Notes: generated by a model not told the origin, from the sequence alone. A stretch of 16,687 nucleotides of DNA from Bacillota bacterium (GCA_023424865.1 JAFADM010000031.1:1-16687); one strand, 5' to 3'. Shown: positions 6,550 through 14,847, counted from the first letter of the stretch. Numbers and translations are program-made.

Positions 6550-6636
6550 ATGGTTCATAGACATCTTTATAAGCAGTTTCCGTTGTTTTTTATACTTGTC
6601 CTTAAAGTATGTTAAATTTTTGACTTATATAAAAAA

Positions 6637-6645
6637 TGATATAAG
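6637..6645 (+). promoter_or_regulatory. Candidate extended -10 promoter of asnB
   Basis: TGATATAAG is an extended -10 element (TGn plus TATAAG) 59 nt upstream of the asnB ATG. A TTGACT box at 6620-6625 precedes it, but the 14-nt spacing is too short for a standard pair. Several other AT-rich -10-like strings lie between here and the start, including TATAAT next to the ribosome binding site, so the choice is uncertain. Confidence 0.33.
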
Positions 6646-6704
6646 GTTATTAATAAATTAAATAGGTATTATAACTTTAATTATAATAAAGGAGACGGTT
6701 ATTA

Positions 6705-8546
6705 ATGTGCGGAATTGCAGGCTGGATTAATCTCGAAAAGGATATTTCGTCCCAGGAAGAAATAATGGCATCCATGTCCCACACCTTAAGAAACAGAGGT
6801 CCCGACGCTAAGGGCGAATGGTTTTCACCTCATGCCATGCTGGTGCACCGTCGGCTGTCCGTAGTTGACCCGGCAGGAGGAGCCCAGCCCATGGTACGAA
6901 CACGGGACGGGTTTTCCTATGTGATTACCTATAACGGGGAGCTTTACAATTCCGATGATTTGCGGGGCGAGCTGTCAGCACTGGGCTACACGTTTAAAAG
7001 CCGCTGCGATACCGAGGTGCTTCTTGTTTCCTACATGGAATGGGGTGCCCAGTGCGTGGAGAAGCTCAACGGCATTTTCGCCTTTGGCATCTGGAACGAA
7101 AAGGAAAACGAATTCTTTATGGCACGGGATCGTTTCGGCGTTAAGCCTCTTTTCTACAGCTTTACGGAAGAGTCTCTTCTCTTTGGCTCCGAGCTCAAAA
7201 CCTTACTTGCCCATCCCCTGGTAAAGCCCCGCTTAAGCAGGGAAGGGCTGGCAGAGGTTTTTTCTTTAAGCCCTTCCCGGACGCCGGGTCACGGCATATA
7301 TGAAAAGGTTTATGAAGTGAGGCCTGCAACCGCGCTTGTCTTAAACCGTGAAGGCCTTAAGGAAAAAGTCTACTGGCGCCTGGTCAGCGAGCCTCACACA
7401 GACAGTCCCGAGGAAACTATCGAAAAGGTTTCCTTCTGGGTAAAGGACGCCGTGAAAAGACAGCTGGTGTCCGATGTTCCCCTTTGCACCTTCCTTTCGG
7501 GAGGCCTGGATTCCAGCATTATTTCCGCCGTCGCCGCCCTTACCTTCAAGGATGAGGGAAAATTTCCCCTGGACACCTTTTCCATTGATTATACCGACAA
7601 CGACAAGTACTTTAAGCCCTCTCTTTTTCAGCCCAACACCGACGCTCCCTGGGTAAAGCGCATGTCGGAAAGCTTTAATACCCGGCACCATTACATCAAC
7701 ATTGATACTCCGGATCTGGTCTCCGCCCTTCGGGATGCCGTTTTGGCCCGGGATTTGCCGGGAATGGCGGATGTGGATTCTTCCCTGTATCTTTTCTGCC
7801 GTGAAATAAAAAAGCTTGCCACCGTGGGCTTATCCGGGGAATGCGCCGATGAGGTTTTCGGCGGTTACCCCTGGTTTCATAACCGGGAGTTCTTTGATGC
7901 CGACACCTTCCCCTGGAGCCGCTCCCTGGACGAAAGAGTCCGGGTGATGTCCGACGACTTGATCCACACCATAAAGCCATACAACTATGTACGCCAGCGC
8001 TACCTGGAAACCCTGGAACAGGTTCCCAGGCTGGAGGGCGAGGATCCCACGGAAAAGCGGCGCAGGGAAATTTTCTTCCTTAACATCACCTGGTTTATGG
8101 CAACTCTTCTGGAGCGCAAGGACAGAATGAGCATGGTCCATGGCCTGGAGGTGCGGGTTCCCTTCTGTGATCACCGCCTGGTTCAGTATGTCTGGAATAT
8201 TCCCTGGGATCTTAAAATGTACGAGGGCCGGGAAAAGGGCATGCTCCGAAAAGCCATGGAAGGGCTTCTTCCCGAGGATGTGCTCTGGCGTAAAAAAAGC
8301 CCTTACCCCAAAACCCATAACCCGGCCTATATGAAGGCTGTAAAGGACTGGCTTTCGGAAATTCTCTCCGACCCCAACTCCCCCTTGCTGCCCTTCGTAA
8401 ACAAAAAAGAGGTCTGGTCCATGATAAACGGTTCCGATGAAATGGGCAAACCCTGGTTCGGCCAGCTTATGGCACTGCCCCAGATGTTTGCATGGCTTAT
8501 CCAGGTGGATACCTGGCTTCGGGAATACGGTGTGACTACGGGCTAG
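6705..8546 (+). CDS. asnB: Asparagine synthetase, glutamine-hydrolysing (class II)
   Basis: The enzyme makes asparagine from aspartate, glutamine and ATP in the cytoplasm. The 613-residue product has the N-terminal glutaminase (Ntn) domain with catalytic Cys2 exposed after Met removal (MCGIAGW), RNRGPDAKGEW at residues 29-39, and YNGELYN at residues 76-82. The C-terminal synthetase domain has the PP-loop SGGLDSS (265-271) that binds ATP and the conserved GLSGECADEVFGGY (375-388). Length is typical of the bacterial AsnB family. AAGGAG lies 10 nt before the ATG. It is monocistronic, divergent from rnf and convergent with the AraC-type gene. The reaction is well supported by motifs. A role acting on another substrate (amidotransfer to peptidoglycan or antibiotics, seen in some AsnB relatives) cannot be excluded, but no such neighbours are present. 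Confidence 0.95.
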   Translation: MCGIAGWINLEKDISSQEEIMASMSHTLRNRGPDAKGEWFSPHAMLVHRRLSVVDPAGGAQPMVRTRDGFSYVITYNGELYNSDDLRGELSALGYTFKSRCDTEVLLVSYMEWGAQCVEKLNGIFAFGIWNEKENEFFMARDRFGVKPLFYSFTEESLLFGSELKTLLAHPLVKPRLSREGLAEVFSLSPSRTPGHGIYEKVYEVRPATALVLNREGLKEKVYWRLVSEPHTDSPEETIEKVSFWVKDAVKRQLVSDVPLCTFLSGGLDSSIISAVAALTFKDEGKFPLDTFSIDYTDNDKYFKPSLFQPNTDAPWVKRMSESFNTRHHYINIDTPDLVSALRDAVLARDLPGMADVDSSLYLFCREIKKLATVGLSGECADEVFGGYPWFHNREFFDADTFPWSRSLDERVRVMSDDLIHTIKPYNYVRQRYLETLEQVPRLEGEDPTEKRRREIFFLNITWFMATLLERKDRMSMVHGLEVRVPFCDHRLVQYVWNIPWDLKMYEGREKGMLRKAMEGLLPEDVLWRKKSPYPKTHNPAYMKAVKDWLSEILSDPNSPLLPFVNKKEVWSMINGSDEMGKPWFGQLMALPQMFAWLIQVDTWLREYGVTTG

Positions 8547-8568
8547 GAGGAAGCCTTAAGGCTCCTCC
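8546..8568. terminator. Hairpin between convergent genes
   Basis: GGAGG-A-AGCC, loop TTAA, GGCT-CCTCC forms a 9-bp stem with one bulged A. It starts at the last base of the asnB stop codon and overlaps the last codons of the convergent regulator gene. No U tract follows on either strand, so it is at best a weak bidirectional terminator or an mRNA end-protecting structure. Confidence 0.35.
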
Positions 8569-10880
8569 CTCCACCCCGGATTGACCTTCCGGAAAATTCC
8601 GGGGGTAATCCCCTCCGTCCTTTTAAAGGTGCGTATAAAAACACTGCTGCTTAAAAAGCCCACGGTTCTGGAAATATCCTCGATGCCTTTGTCCGACTGG
8701 GTTAAAAGCCTTTTGGCACAATCCAGCCGCACCCTTGCCAGGTAATCCGCCGGGCTTATTCCAAACTGGTTTTTAAAAAGCTTGGAGGCATAGGAGGGGG
8801 AAAGGCACATAAATTCCCCGATATGATTGATATTGAGATCAGGGTTGGCAAAATGCCTGTCAATGTAGTCACGGATTTTCACCCCTGCCTCATTTTGCTC
8901 CTGGTGACTCTCCTTTATGCTTTTAAGCTCATCAAGAATAAAGCCCAGGCTCTTTTTGAAATCCTCCAGAGTATCGGCGGACAGCAGGGTCTCCACCATG
9001 CTGTTTTCTTTTTCCATGGGCACCAGCCGAAGTGAGGTGATAATCCTGTTCATCAGGTTTACCGTGTCGTAGCGGAAGCTTCTTAAGGCCTCCAGCGAGG
9101 CCGTTTGGGCAGGAATAAAGCCCCTTAGTATTTCTTCCGCCATCTCTGTCCCGTTCTTTCCGGCGGCACCTTCGGACTGGATGAAAAGGCGCAGCTGCTG
9201 TTCGGCACTCTCACAAAAGGAATAACAGTAGGAAAAGCTCCTCCCCCGTATGTCGTCAAAGCCTATGGTGCGGCAGCGCCCGAAAACAAAGCGGTAGTCC
9301 AGAGCACTTAAGGCATCGGTATAGGAAAGGTGGATGCCGTTTTGTCCCTCGTGGATACGGCCCATGCCTATGGAGCAGCATACGGCCATATGCTTTTTTA
9401 GAAACAGCCGGGCCGTTTCACTTCGCTCAGTCAGCTTTTCCGTACTTTTGTCCTCGGAAGCCCCCACAATTGAAGCAAACAGATTTTTCTTAAGCTGGAG
9501 GACATACCCCTGCCCGTCCTGGGCAAAAAGCTCCTCCAGCACGTTGAACATAATGAAGTTCAGCATCTCCTGGGAGCCTTCCTTTTCATCGTCCCCCGTA
9601 AGCCGGGGATCCCAGCTCTCAATTTCAAAAAGCAGCACACTGAAATAATCGGCAACCGGCGAGATGCCATTCTCGGCAAAAGCCTTCTTCCAGTTATCCG
9701 GATCCGGAACGATACCCTGGAGCACCTTCAGTAGAAACTTCTCCCGAATACTGTCGGATCGCCTTTTAAGCTCGCCCTTAAGCATTTCCCTTTCCTCAGA
9801 CAATTCCGTCAAAGCCGTGCTTATGAATTCGGCTTCATTGTACTCCTTGCGGTTATAGTGTAGATTGGTCCGGGCGCTCACCTGGCTTATAAGCCTTGAA
9901 AAGGGCATATAGCTGCGCCTTGCCAGCTCCACAGCCAGAAGGACGCTGACAGTCATACAGCCAAGAATACTTAAGGTGTAGAGAAAGCGCAGCCTGTGAA
10001 GCTTTTCCCAGAAGGTGCTCTCCGGGATTACGGAAACATAGGTCATATCCGCCACACCGGAGGGGTAAAGCTGAACCACATAGTCCTCACCTCCGAAGGT
10101 ATCCGAGTAGAACCGCTCCTCACCGTTGTAAGCGTTGAGATTCACCTGATTGAATTTGGCATCCGAGGCAAGCAGAAGCTTATCCTCCCCGTCGAACAAA
10201 AGAACCCCGCCGCCGTCATGAATGGCGGTTCCCTTAAGAAAGGCCGCAATGCGCTCAGGCTTGAACACAGCCACCACCGTAGCGTTTATTCCGCCAAGAT
10301 GGTTGATGGGCGCTGATTGAAACAGGGACAGGGTAGGTTTTCCTTCGGCCGTATAAAGAAGGCGTACCTTTTTAATAGAAGTGGCGTCCAGCTGTGCCTT
10401 CCACTGGCTGTAATCCAGCCAATCGCAGCGGTAATAGGTATTGTAGTAGCTTTCAATATCCAGCCTGGAAAAGGCTCCGGAAGTGATAATTCCCGCATTC
10501 TTATAATAAATGAACACATCGTTGTAGTCGCTTCGAATAAGGGTTTTAAGCCGCTGGAACACCTGGTAGCCCTGATAATCGCTCATATGGCCCGACACAT
10601 AGTCGGAGCCGATGGATTCCTGGACGCTGCTGTCGGCTCCGGTTTGAAGAATGGTTGAAAACATATCCGTGAGACGTACGTCAAACAAGTCAAAAAGCTG
10701 AAAAAGGGAAGCCTCATTGGACTTGAGAACTTCTTCCCTTATGGCTTTCTCCGCCGTTTTATAGGTAAAAAGGATGGTAATCACCGGAATAAGAAGTACG
10801 ATCAGATAGGAGGCGAGGAACCGCAATAAAAAGCTGCGGCTGAGCTGCCATTTTTTTCTTTTTTTCTTTTCCCTGTTCAC
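8556..10880 (-). CDS. Membrane-bound AraC-family transcriptional regulator with extracytoplasmic sensor domain
   Basis: The 774-residue protein is chosen from GTG 10880, which has GGGAG 8 nt upstream. An ATG at 10952 is in frame but has no ribosome binding site and would lie about 17 nt after the predicted transcription start. Layout: basic N-terminus, transmembrane helix at about 17-40, extracytoplasmic sensor of about 260 residues (Cache-like by position, not by clear motif), second helix at about 299-320, a cytoplasmic linker and central region, and a C-terminal AraC/XylS double helix-turn-helix at about 668-765. The latter contains NINHIGEFMCLSPSYASKLF and IEDISRTVGFLSSSVFIRTF. This architecture is common beside LplA/LplB/YtcP-type sugar transporters in Paenibacillus and Clostridia. 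It probably senses the transported solute outside the cell and activates the divergent operon. It is not a histidine kinase, since no H-box or ATPase motif is seen. Confidence 0.9.
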   Translation of the reverse strand: MNREKKKRKKWQLSRSFLLRFLASYLIVLLIPVITILFTYKTAEKAIREEVLKSNEASLFQLFDLFDVRLTDMFSTILQTGADSSVQESIGSDYVSGHMSDYQGYQVFQRLKTLIRSDYNDVFIYYKNAGIITSGAFSRLDIESYYNTYYRCDWLDYSQWKAQLDATSIKKVRLLYTAEGKPTLSLFQSAPINHLGGINATVVAVFKPERIAAFLKGTAIHDGGGVLLFDGEDKLLLASDAKFNQVNLNAYNGEERFYSDTFGGEDYVVQLYPSGVADMTYVSVIPESTFWEKLHRLRFLYTLSILGCMTVSVLLAVELARRSYMPFSRLISQVSARTNLHYNRKEYNEAEFISTALTELSEEREMLKGELKRRSDSIREKFLLKVLQGIVPDPDNWKKAFAENGISPVADYFSVLLFEIESWDPRLTGDDEKEGSQEMLNFIMFNVLEELFAQDGQGYVLQLKKNLFASIVGASEDKSTEKLTERSETARLFLKKHMAVCCSIGMGRIHEGQNGIHLSYTDALSALDYRFVFGRCRTIGFDDIRGRSFSYCYSFCESAEQQLRLFIQSEGAAGKNGTEMAEEILRGFIPAQTASLEALRSFRYDTVNLMNRIITSLRLVPMEKENSMVETLLSADTLEDFKKSLGFILDELKSIKESHQEQNEAGVKIRDYIDRHFANPDLNINHIGEFMCLSPSYASKLFKNQFGISPADYLARVRLDCAKRLLTQSDKGIEDISRTVGFLSSSVFIRTFKRTEGITPGIFRKVNPGWREEP

Positions 10881-10975
10881 ATCATCATCTCCCAAGCAAA
10901 GCAGAGGCAATCGCTGGATTAAAAGAAAGGGTTTGCCTTGCGGTATGTCCATTTATGGAGCTATCATACGAATAG

Positions 10976-11004
10976 AGAATACACAGCACGCTTTACCCTG
11001 TCAA
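10976..11004 (-). promoter_or_regulatory. Sigma-A promoter of the AraC-type regulator gene
   Basis: On the minus strand a perfect -35 TTGACA (11004-10999) is followed after exactly 17 nt by TATTCT (10981-10976, four of six consensus bases). Transcription would start near 10969, leaving a leader of about 89 nt before the GTG start at 10880. The promoter faces away from the transporter operon. Confidence 0.65.
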
Positions 11005-11007
11005 TAA

Positions 11008-11036
11008 CGCTCCGGCCTGCACCCGCCCCGGGAGCG
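11008..11036. repeat. GC-rich inverted repeat between the divergent promoters
   Basis: CGCTCCGG (11008-11015) and CCGGGAGCG (11028-11036) form an inverted repeat with one unpaired base. It lies just upstream of the regulator -35 box and before the direct repeats of the transporter promoter. It could be an operator shared by both promoters. This is pattern only. Confidence 0.4.
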
Positions 11037-11040
11037 CTGA

Positions 11041-11097
11041 ATTTTAAAAACAGTCAACGGATTTTACAAATAGTCAATTGCCTGATGCCGTTATAAT
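11041..11097 (+). promoter_or_regulatory. Transporter promoter with tandem AraC-type direct repeats
   Basis: ATTTTAAAAACAGTCAA (11041-11057) and ATTTTACAAATAGTCAA (11061-11077) are direct repeats with a 20-bp period, identical at 15 of 17 positions. A perfect -10 box TATAAT follows at 11092-11097. With a 17-nt spacer the -35 region (11069-11074, AATAGT) is poor and lies inside the second repeat. Two direct half-sites about two helical turns apart, the inner one covering the -35 region, is the classical AraC-type activator layout (araI1-araI2). The divergent AraC-type gene is the natural candidate protein. The leader to the lipoprotein gene is about 108 nt. The rest of 10881-11211 shows only the elements listed here. 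Confidence 0.6.
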
Positions 11098-11211
11098 CAA
11101 CGGTTTTGAGAAACGGTTCATAGCTTTGACCGCCTGGGCCGGAATAGAATGAACTTGCGCCGTGAGGACAAAAGCTTGCGGCCAAACATCACATGAACAG
11201 GAGGAAAATCT

Positions 11212-12831
11212 ATGAAATTCAACGGAAAAAAGAGAATCCTATCCGTGCTGCTTTCAGCTTTGCTACTTTCCCAGCTGGCAGCATGCGGAAGCTCGGGACT
11301 GCCTTCAGGCTCTTCGGGCACACCGTCCGCCGGAACCCCTTCCCCTTCTCCCTCTTCCGGAGCATCGGAGGAAGCCTTTGCAGGCTACCCGATAAAGACG
11401 GACAAAACCCTGAAAATCTGGTCCTTTTCCAACCGGCCTGCCAGCGAATATACCGATCCGTCCCAGTCCCCCTTCCATAAGGGCCTTATTGAAAAGACCG
11501 GCGTCAATCTGGAATGGGAATGGCCCGTACCCGGAGCGGACAACAGCCAGTCCTTCAACCTTATGCTGGCCTCCGGGGATTTGCCCGATGTCATCTTCTA
11601 TTATTTAAACGGCCAGCAGCTCATTGACGACGGCTATATTCTAAGCCTCAACGAGGTTATTGATAAATACGCCCCCAACCTTACAGCCTACTACGCCCAG
11701 TATCCCGAAATGGAGAAGGATTTAAAAACAGATCAAGGTAATTTTTACCACTTCCCCTGGCTTCGGGGCAGCGATTTTCTCCGAACCTACTTAGGGCCTG
11801 TGGTAAGGAAGGACTGGCTTTCGGAGCAGGGGCTTGAAATTCCCCAGACCATTGATGAATGGACCACAACCCTTAAAAAGTTCAAGGAAAGCTACGGCGC
11901 CACCTTTGCCGTTGCAAACGCCAACAACCGCATGTGGCAGATGGGCCCCTGGGTGGCCTACGGCGTGATGAAGGATTATTACATTGACGAAGGAAAAATT
12001 GTCTACGGGCCTTCCCTTCCGGAATACCGTGACGCCCTGGCCACCATGCACCAATGGTATAAGGACGGGCTTATCGATCCGGATTTCGCCACCCTGGACG
12101 ATGCAGGCATGCAAACCAAGGTTCTCAATAATAAAGTGGGTTTTTCCTTTACCGCCTCCAGCCAAATCACCAACTGGACCCAGGCTATAACCGCGGGACA
12201 GGGGATGGGGGAATGGACGGCAGCGCCTTACCCTGTTATTAACAAAGGCGATTCGCCGGAATTTGTTCAAATGGACGGAAACCCCTTTAATCTGGGAGCT
12301 GCTATTACCACCTCCTGCAAGGATGTGGAGCTTGCAGCCCGGTTCCTGGATTATGGCTACACCGAGGAAGGCCGCATGTACTGGAACTTCGGAACCGAGG
12401 GAGAATCCTATAATCTGGTTAACGGCGAGCCCGTCTATACCGACGCCGTTCTCAATTATCCCGAAGGCATAAACAAAGCCCTGGACAAATACATCGGCAC
12501 TCAGGGAGCCGGTATGTCCATTCAGGATGAAAGAATGTGGCGGCAAAAGAACCTTGCGGTAGCAGCCGAGGGCGTTGAGATCTGGACCAGCGACAACCTT
12601 ATGAAGACCCATGCCCTTCCTGTCATTACCCCCACCACCGAGGAGACCAACGAGCTTTCGGCATTGGAAAATGCCATCAAAACCTATATGGAAGAAATGT
12701 ACTACAAATTCCTTTATGGTGAAGAAAGCCTGGACAACTTTGACAAGTACGTGGACACTCTCTATTCCATGAAGCTGGACCGGGTGCTTGAAATAAAGCA
12801 GGCTCAGCTGGAACGGTACAACAATCGCTAA
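11212..12831 (+). CDS. Lipoprotein solute-binding protein of an ABC importer (LplA/YtcQ-like)
   Basis: The 539-residue product starts with a lipoprotein signal peptide: basic MKFNGKKR, a hydrophobic core, and a lipobox LAAC with Cys25 as the lipid-modified residue. A Ser/Gly/Pro-rich linker of about 30 residues follows, then a family-1 type binding domain (KIWSFSNRP, LASGDLPDVIFY, DEWTTTLKKFKESYGATFA). Length of 500-560 residues is typical of LplA/YtcQ proteins linked to oligosaccharide uptake. AGGAGG lies 7 nt before the ATG. It heads an operon with two permeases. The ligand cannot be read from the sequence: no glycoside hydrolase or other enzyme is adjacent. The many surface Trp/Tyr residues fit a carbohydrate ligand (inference). 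Confidence 0.92.
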   Translation: MKFNGKKRILSVLLSALLLSQLAACGSSGLPSGSSGTPSAGTPSPSPSSGASEEAFAGYPIKTDKTLKIWSFSNRPASEYTDPSQSPFHKGLIEKTGVNLEWEWPVPGADNSQSFNLMLASGDLPDVIFYYLNGQQLIDDGYILSLNEVIDKYAPNLTAYYAQYPEMEKDLKTDQGNFYHFPWLRGSDFLRTYLGPVVRKDWLSEQGLEIPQTIDEWTTTLKKFKESYGATFAVANANNRMWQMGPWVAYGVMKDYYIDEGKIVYGPSLPEYRDALATMHQWYKDGLIDPDFATLDDAGMQTKVLNNKVGFSFTASSQITNWTQAITAGQGMGEWTAAPYPVINKGDSPEFVQMDGNPFNLGAAITTSCKDVELAARFLDYGYTEEGRMYWNFGTEGESYNLVNGEPVYTDAVLNYPEGINKALDKYIGTQGAGMSIQDERMWRQKNLAVAAEGVEIWTSDNLMKTHALPVITPTTEETNELSALENAIKTYMEEMYYKFLYGEESLDNFDKYVDTLYSMKLDRVLEIKQAQLERYNNR

Positions 12832-12874
12832 ACGGACTTAAGCCTTAAACAGGGCCGGTTTATGAGCTGGTAAA

Positions 12875-12892
12875 GCCGGCTCGGGAGCCGGC
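12875..12892 (+). terminator. Intercistronic hairpin after the binding-protein gene
   Basis: GCCGGCT, loop CGGG, AGCCGGC forms a perfect 7-bp GC-rich stem 43 nt past the lipoprotein stop. The following CCTTGCTTC has no U tract, so it is more likely a partial terminator or a 3'-end stabiliser. Such structures often keep binding-protein mRNA more abundant than permease mRNA. GGCCGG at 12853-12858 could pair with CCGGCC at 12888-12893 as an alternative fold. Confidence 0.45.
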
Positions 12893-12923
12893 CTTGCTTC
12901 AAGGCGCATCGGAGGTGCTAACC

Positions 12924-13853
12924 ATGTCCAATAACAGGCTTTCCCGGCCGTCGGGCGCTCTTGCGGCCGACCTCATCCGAAACAGATGGAAATACCTGCT
13001 CGTCCTTCCCGTTATCCTTTATTTCATCCTTTTTGCCTACAAGCCCATGTACGGCGTTATAATCGCCTTTAAGGATTTCAGGCCCTCCCTGGGTATCTGG
13101 GACAGTCCCTGGGCAGGCTTTAAGCATTTTGAGAACTTCTTTCAGGATGTCTATTTCAGGCGGATTATCACCAACACTTTTGCCATAAGCCTTTTAAGTA
13201 TTTTATGGGGCTTTCCGGCTCCCATTATACTGGCTCTTCTTTTAAATGAACTAAAATGCCTTCCCTTTAAAAGAACGGTGCAGACCATTTCCTACATGCC
13301 CCACTTTATCTCACTGGTGGTACTGTGCGGCATTATCCGAAGCTTCACCCTCACCGACGGAGCCGCCAATGACGTTATTGTTTTTCTGGGCGGGCAAAGA
13401 AGCTCTCTTTTATCCAATCCGGCCCTTTTCAGAACCATTTATGTAGCCACCGACATCTGGCAGCAGATAGGCTGGGGCAGCATTATTTATCTTGCGGCCC
13501 TGTCGGGAATTGATCAGGAGCAGTACGAGGCGGCCCGCATCGACGGCGCCGGGCGTTTCCGGCAAATGACCAGCATTACCCTGCCGGGACTTCTTCCCAC
13601 CATTTCAGTGCTCTTTATTTTAAGAATGGGCGGCGTATTGAATGTGGGGTTTGAGAAAATCCTTCTGCTTTATCAGCCCACCACCTATGAGGTGGCCGAC
13701 GTCATTTCCACCTATGTGTACCGAAAGGGTATTATGGAGGGCGGCTGGAGCTACAGTACGGCCATAGGTCTTTTCAACTCTCTGGTCAATGTGGTTTTTC
13801 TTCTTGTCACCAATGCCCTCAGCAAAAAATACAATGAGGTGAGCCTGTTCTGA
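12924..13853 (+). CDS. ABC transporter permease, LplB family
   Basis: The 309-residue integral membrane protein has about six transmembrane helices (first at about residues 24-40, starting RWKYLLVLPVILYFILFAYK). The start is the ATG at 12924, with GGAGG 8 nt upstream; an upstream in-frame TTG lies inside the intercistronic hairpin and is rejected. The ABC-permease EAA loop is clear at residues 202-221 (EAARIDGAGRFRQMTSITLP) and would dock a cytoplasmic ATPase. LplB-type features include YKPMYGVIIAFKDFRP near the first helix. It pairs with the next gene to form the transmembrane channel for the solute delivered by the lipoprotein. Confidence 0.93.
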   Translation: MSNNRLSRPSGALAADLIRNRWKYLLVLPVILYFILFAYKPMYGVIIAFKDFRPSLGIWDSPWAGFKHFENFFQDVYFRRIITNTFAISLLSILWGFPAPIILALLLNELKCLPFKRTVQTISYMPHFISLVVLCGIIRSFTLTDGAANDVIVFLGGQRSSLLSNPALFRTIYVATDIWQQIGWGSIIYLAALSGIDQEQYEAARIDGAGRFRQMTSITLPGLLPTISVLFILRMGGVLNVGFEKILLLYQPTTYEVADVISTYVYRKGIMEGGWSYSTAIGLFNSLVNVVFLLVTNALSKKYNEVSLF

Positions 13854-13896
13854 ATCCCTCAACCACTTTTAATTCCCTATAAGGAGGCGTATCCCC

Positions 13897-14781
13897 TTGA
13901 GCATTACCAAAAGCACCCCCGGCGAAAAGGTCTTTGATCTTTTTAACTACCTTTTTATGATCCTGCTGGTTATCGTAACCCTCTATCCCCTTTATTTTGT
14001 GCTCTGTGCCTCGGTGAGCAGCAATACCAGTCTCCAGGCTAACCCCGGTATTCTGATAAAGCCCCTGGGCTTTACACTGGGCGCCTTTCGTCTGGCGTTC
14101 AGGCATCCTCTGCTGCTGTCCGGCTACAAAAATATTTTCTTCATTCTTGTAGGTGCTCTGCCCTTAAATCTCATCATGACCCTCTTATGCGGCTATTTCA
14201 TGGCGTCAAAAAAAGTACTCTTAAAAAAGTACGTGGTGGCCTTTTTTATGTTCACCATGTTTTTCAGCGGCGGCCTAATCCCCTCCTTTCTCAATCAGAA
14301 GGAGCTGGGGCTTTATAACAATCTCTGGGCGCTCATTATTCCCGGAGCCCTTTCCCTTTTTAATGCCATCATTACCAAAACCGCCATTGAAGCCATTCCT
14401 GACAGCCTCATGGAATCGGCGGGAATAGACGGAGCCAATGATCTGGTTATCCTCTTCCGCATTATAACGCCACTGGTGCTTCCAACCCTGGCCGTCATGC
14501 TCCTTTATTATGGTGTGGGCCACTGGAACAGCTGGTTTCCCGCCACCATTTATCTTAAGGATATGAATCTCATGCCCCTTCAGGCAGTGCTGCGCTCCCT
14601 GCTTATTGCCAATTCCAATATTCTCAACGCTTCCGAGGTCATTTCGGACAAGGCCGACAGCTATGCCGAAACCATTAAGTACGCAGCGATTGTTATATCC
14701 ACCGTGCCCGTTTTATTTGCTTATCCTTTTCTTCAAAAATACTTTGTTAAAGGGGTTATGATAGGGGCCGTGAAAGGATAA
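13897..14781 (+). CDS. ABC transporter permease, YtcP/LplC family
   Basis: The 294-residue membrane protein starts at TTG 13897, with GGAGG 9 nt upstream and 43 nt after the first permease gene. About six helices are predicted, beginning FDLFNYLFMILLVIVTLYPL. The EAA-type loop is at residues 173-196 (ESAGIDGAND, then LVILFRIITPLVLP). The family signature GVGHWNSWFPATIYL is at about 206-220. It is the second half of the permease pair, and the operon stops here. No nucleotide-binding subunit is encoded, so an MsmK/MsmX-like ATPase shared by several sugar importers is the likely partner (inference from how this family works in other Firmicutes). No clear terminator hairpin follows in the 86-nt gap to the next gene. 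Confidence 0.92.
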   Translation: MSITKSTPGEKVFDLFNYLFMILLVIVTLYPLYFVLCASVSSNTSLQANPGILIKPLGFTLGAFRLAFRHPLLLSGYKNIFFILVGALPLNLIMTLLCGYFMASKKVLLKKYVVAFFMFTMFFSGGLIPSFLNQKELGLYNNLWALIIPGALSLFNAIITKTAIEAIPDSLMESAGIDGANDLVILFRIITPLVLPTLAVMLLYYGVGHWNSWFPATIYLKDMNLMPLQAVLRSLLIANSNILNASEVISDKADSYAETIKYAAIVISTVPVLFAYPFLQKYFVKGVMIGAVKG

Positions 14782-14815
14782 AAAAAGCCTGTCGTAAAGC
14801 CGCTGATAATTCCCA

Positions 14816-14844
14816 TTGACAGCATTATTGGGCCGATGCATAAT
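14816..14844 (+). promoter_or_regulatory. Sigma-A promoter of the KimA-type gene
   Basis: A perfect -35 TTGACA (14816-14821) and CATAAT (14839-14844, five of six) are separated by exactly 17 nt. Transcription would start near 14851, giving a very short leader of about 17 nt that still includes most of the GGGAG element. The gene is therefore probably transcribed independently of the transporter operon. Confidence 0.65.
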
Positions 14845-14847
14845 GCT
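14821..14847. repeat. Operator-like inverted repeat over the KimA promoter
   Basis: Perfect 8-bp arms AGCATTAT (14821-14828) and ATAATGCT (14840-14847) with an 11-nt centre span the promoter spacer and cover the -10 box. A dimeric repressor bound here would block RNA polymerase. Part of the symmetry could come from the -10 box itself, but only the right arm overlaps it. Confidence 0.5.

Noticed and set aside
6376..6564. 62-codon minus-strand open frame in the rnf-asnB gap
   Set aside because: No ribosome binding site, unlike every real gene here, and it overlaps the promoter-like elements and repeats.
6332..6704. T-box or amino-acid riboswitch upstream of asnB
   Set aside because: No T-box sequence (GGTGG-type box) or terminator/antiterminator pair was seen in the region.
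10881..10952. Longer AraC-type regulator starting at ATG 10952
   Set aside because: No ribosome binding site precedes it, and it adds a 24-residue extension unlike the family. GTG 10880 has GGGAG at 8 nt.
11791..12612. 273-codon open frame on the minus strand inside the binding-protein gene
   Set aside because: It is antisense to a gene with a lipobox, good ribosome binding site and family motifs. Its translation resembles no known domain and it has no ribosome binding site. It is a codon-bias shadow.
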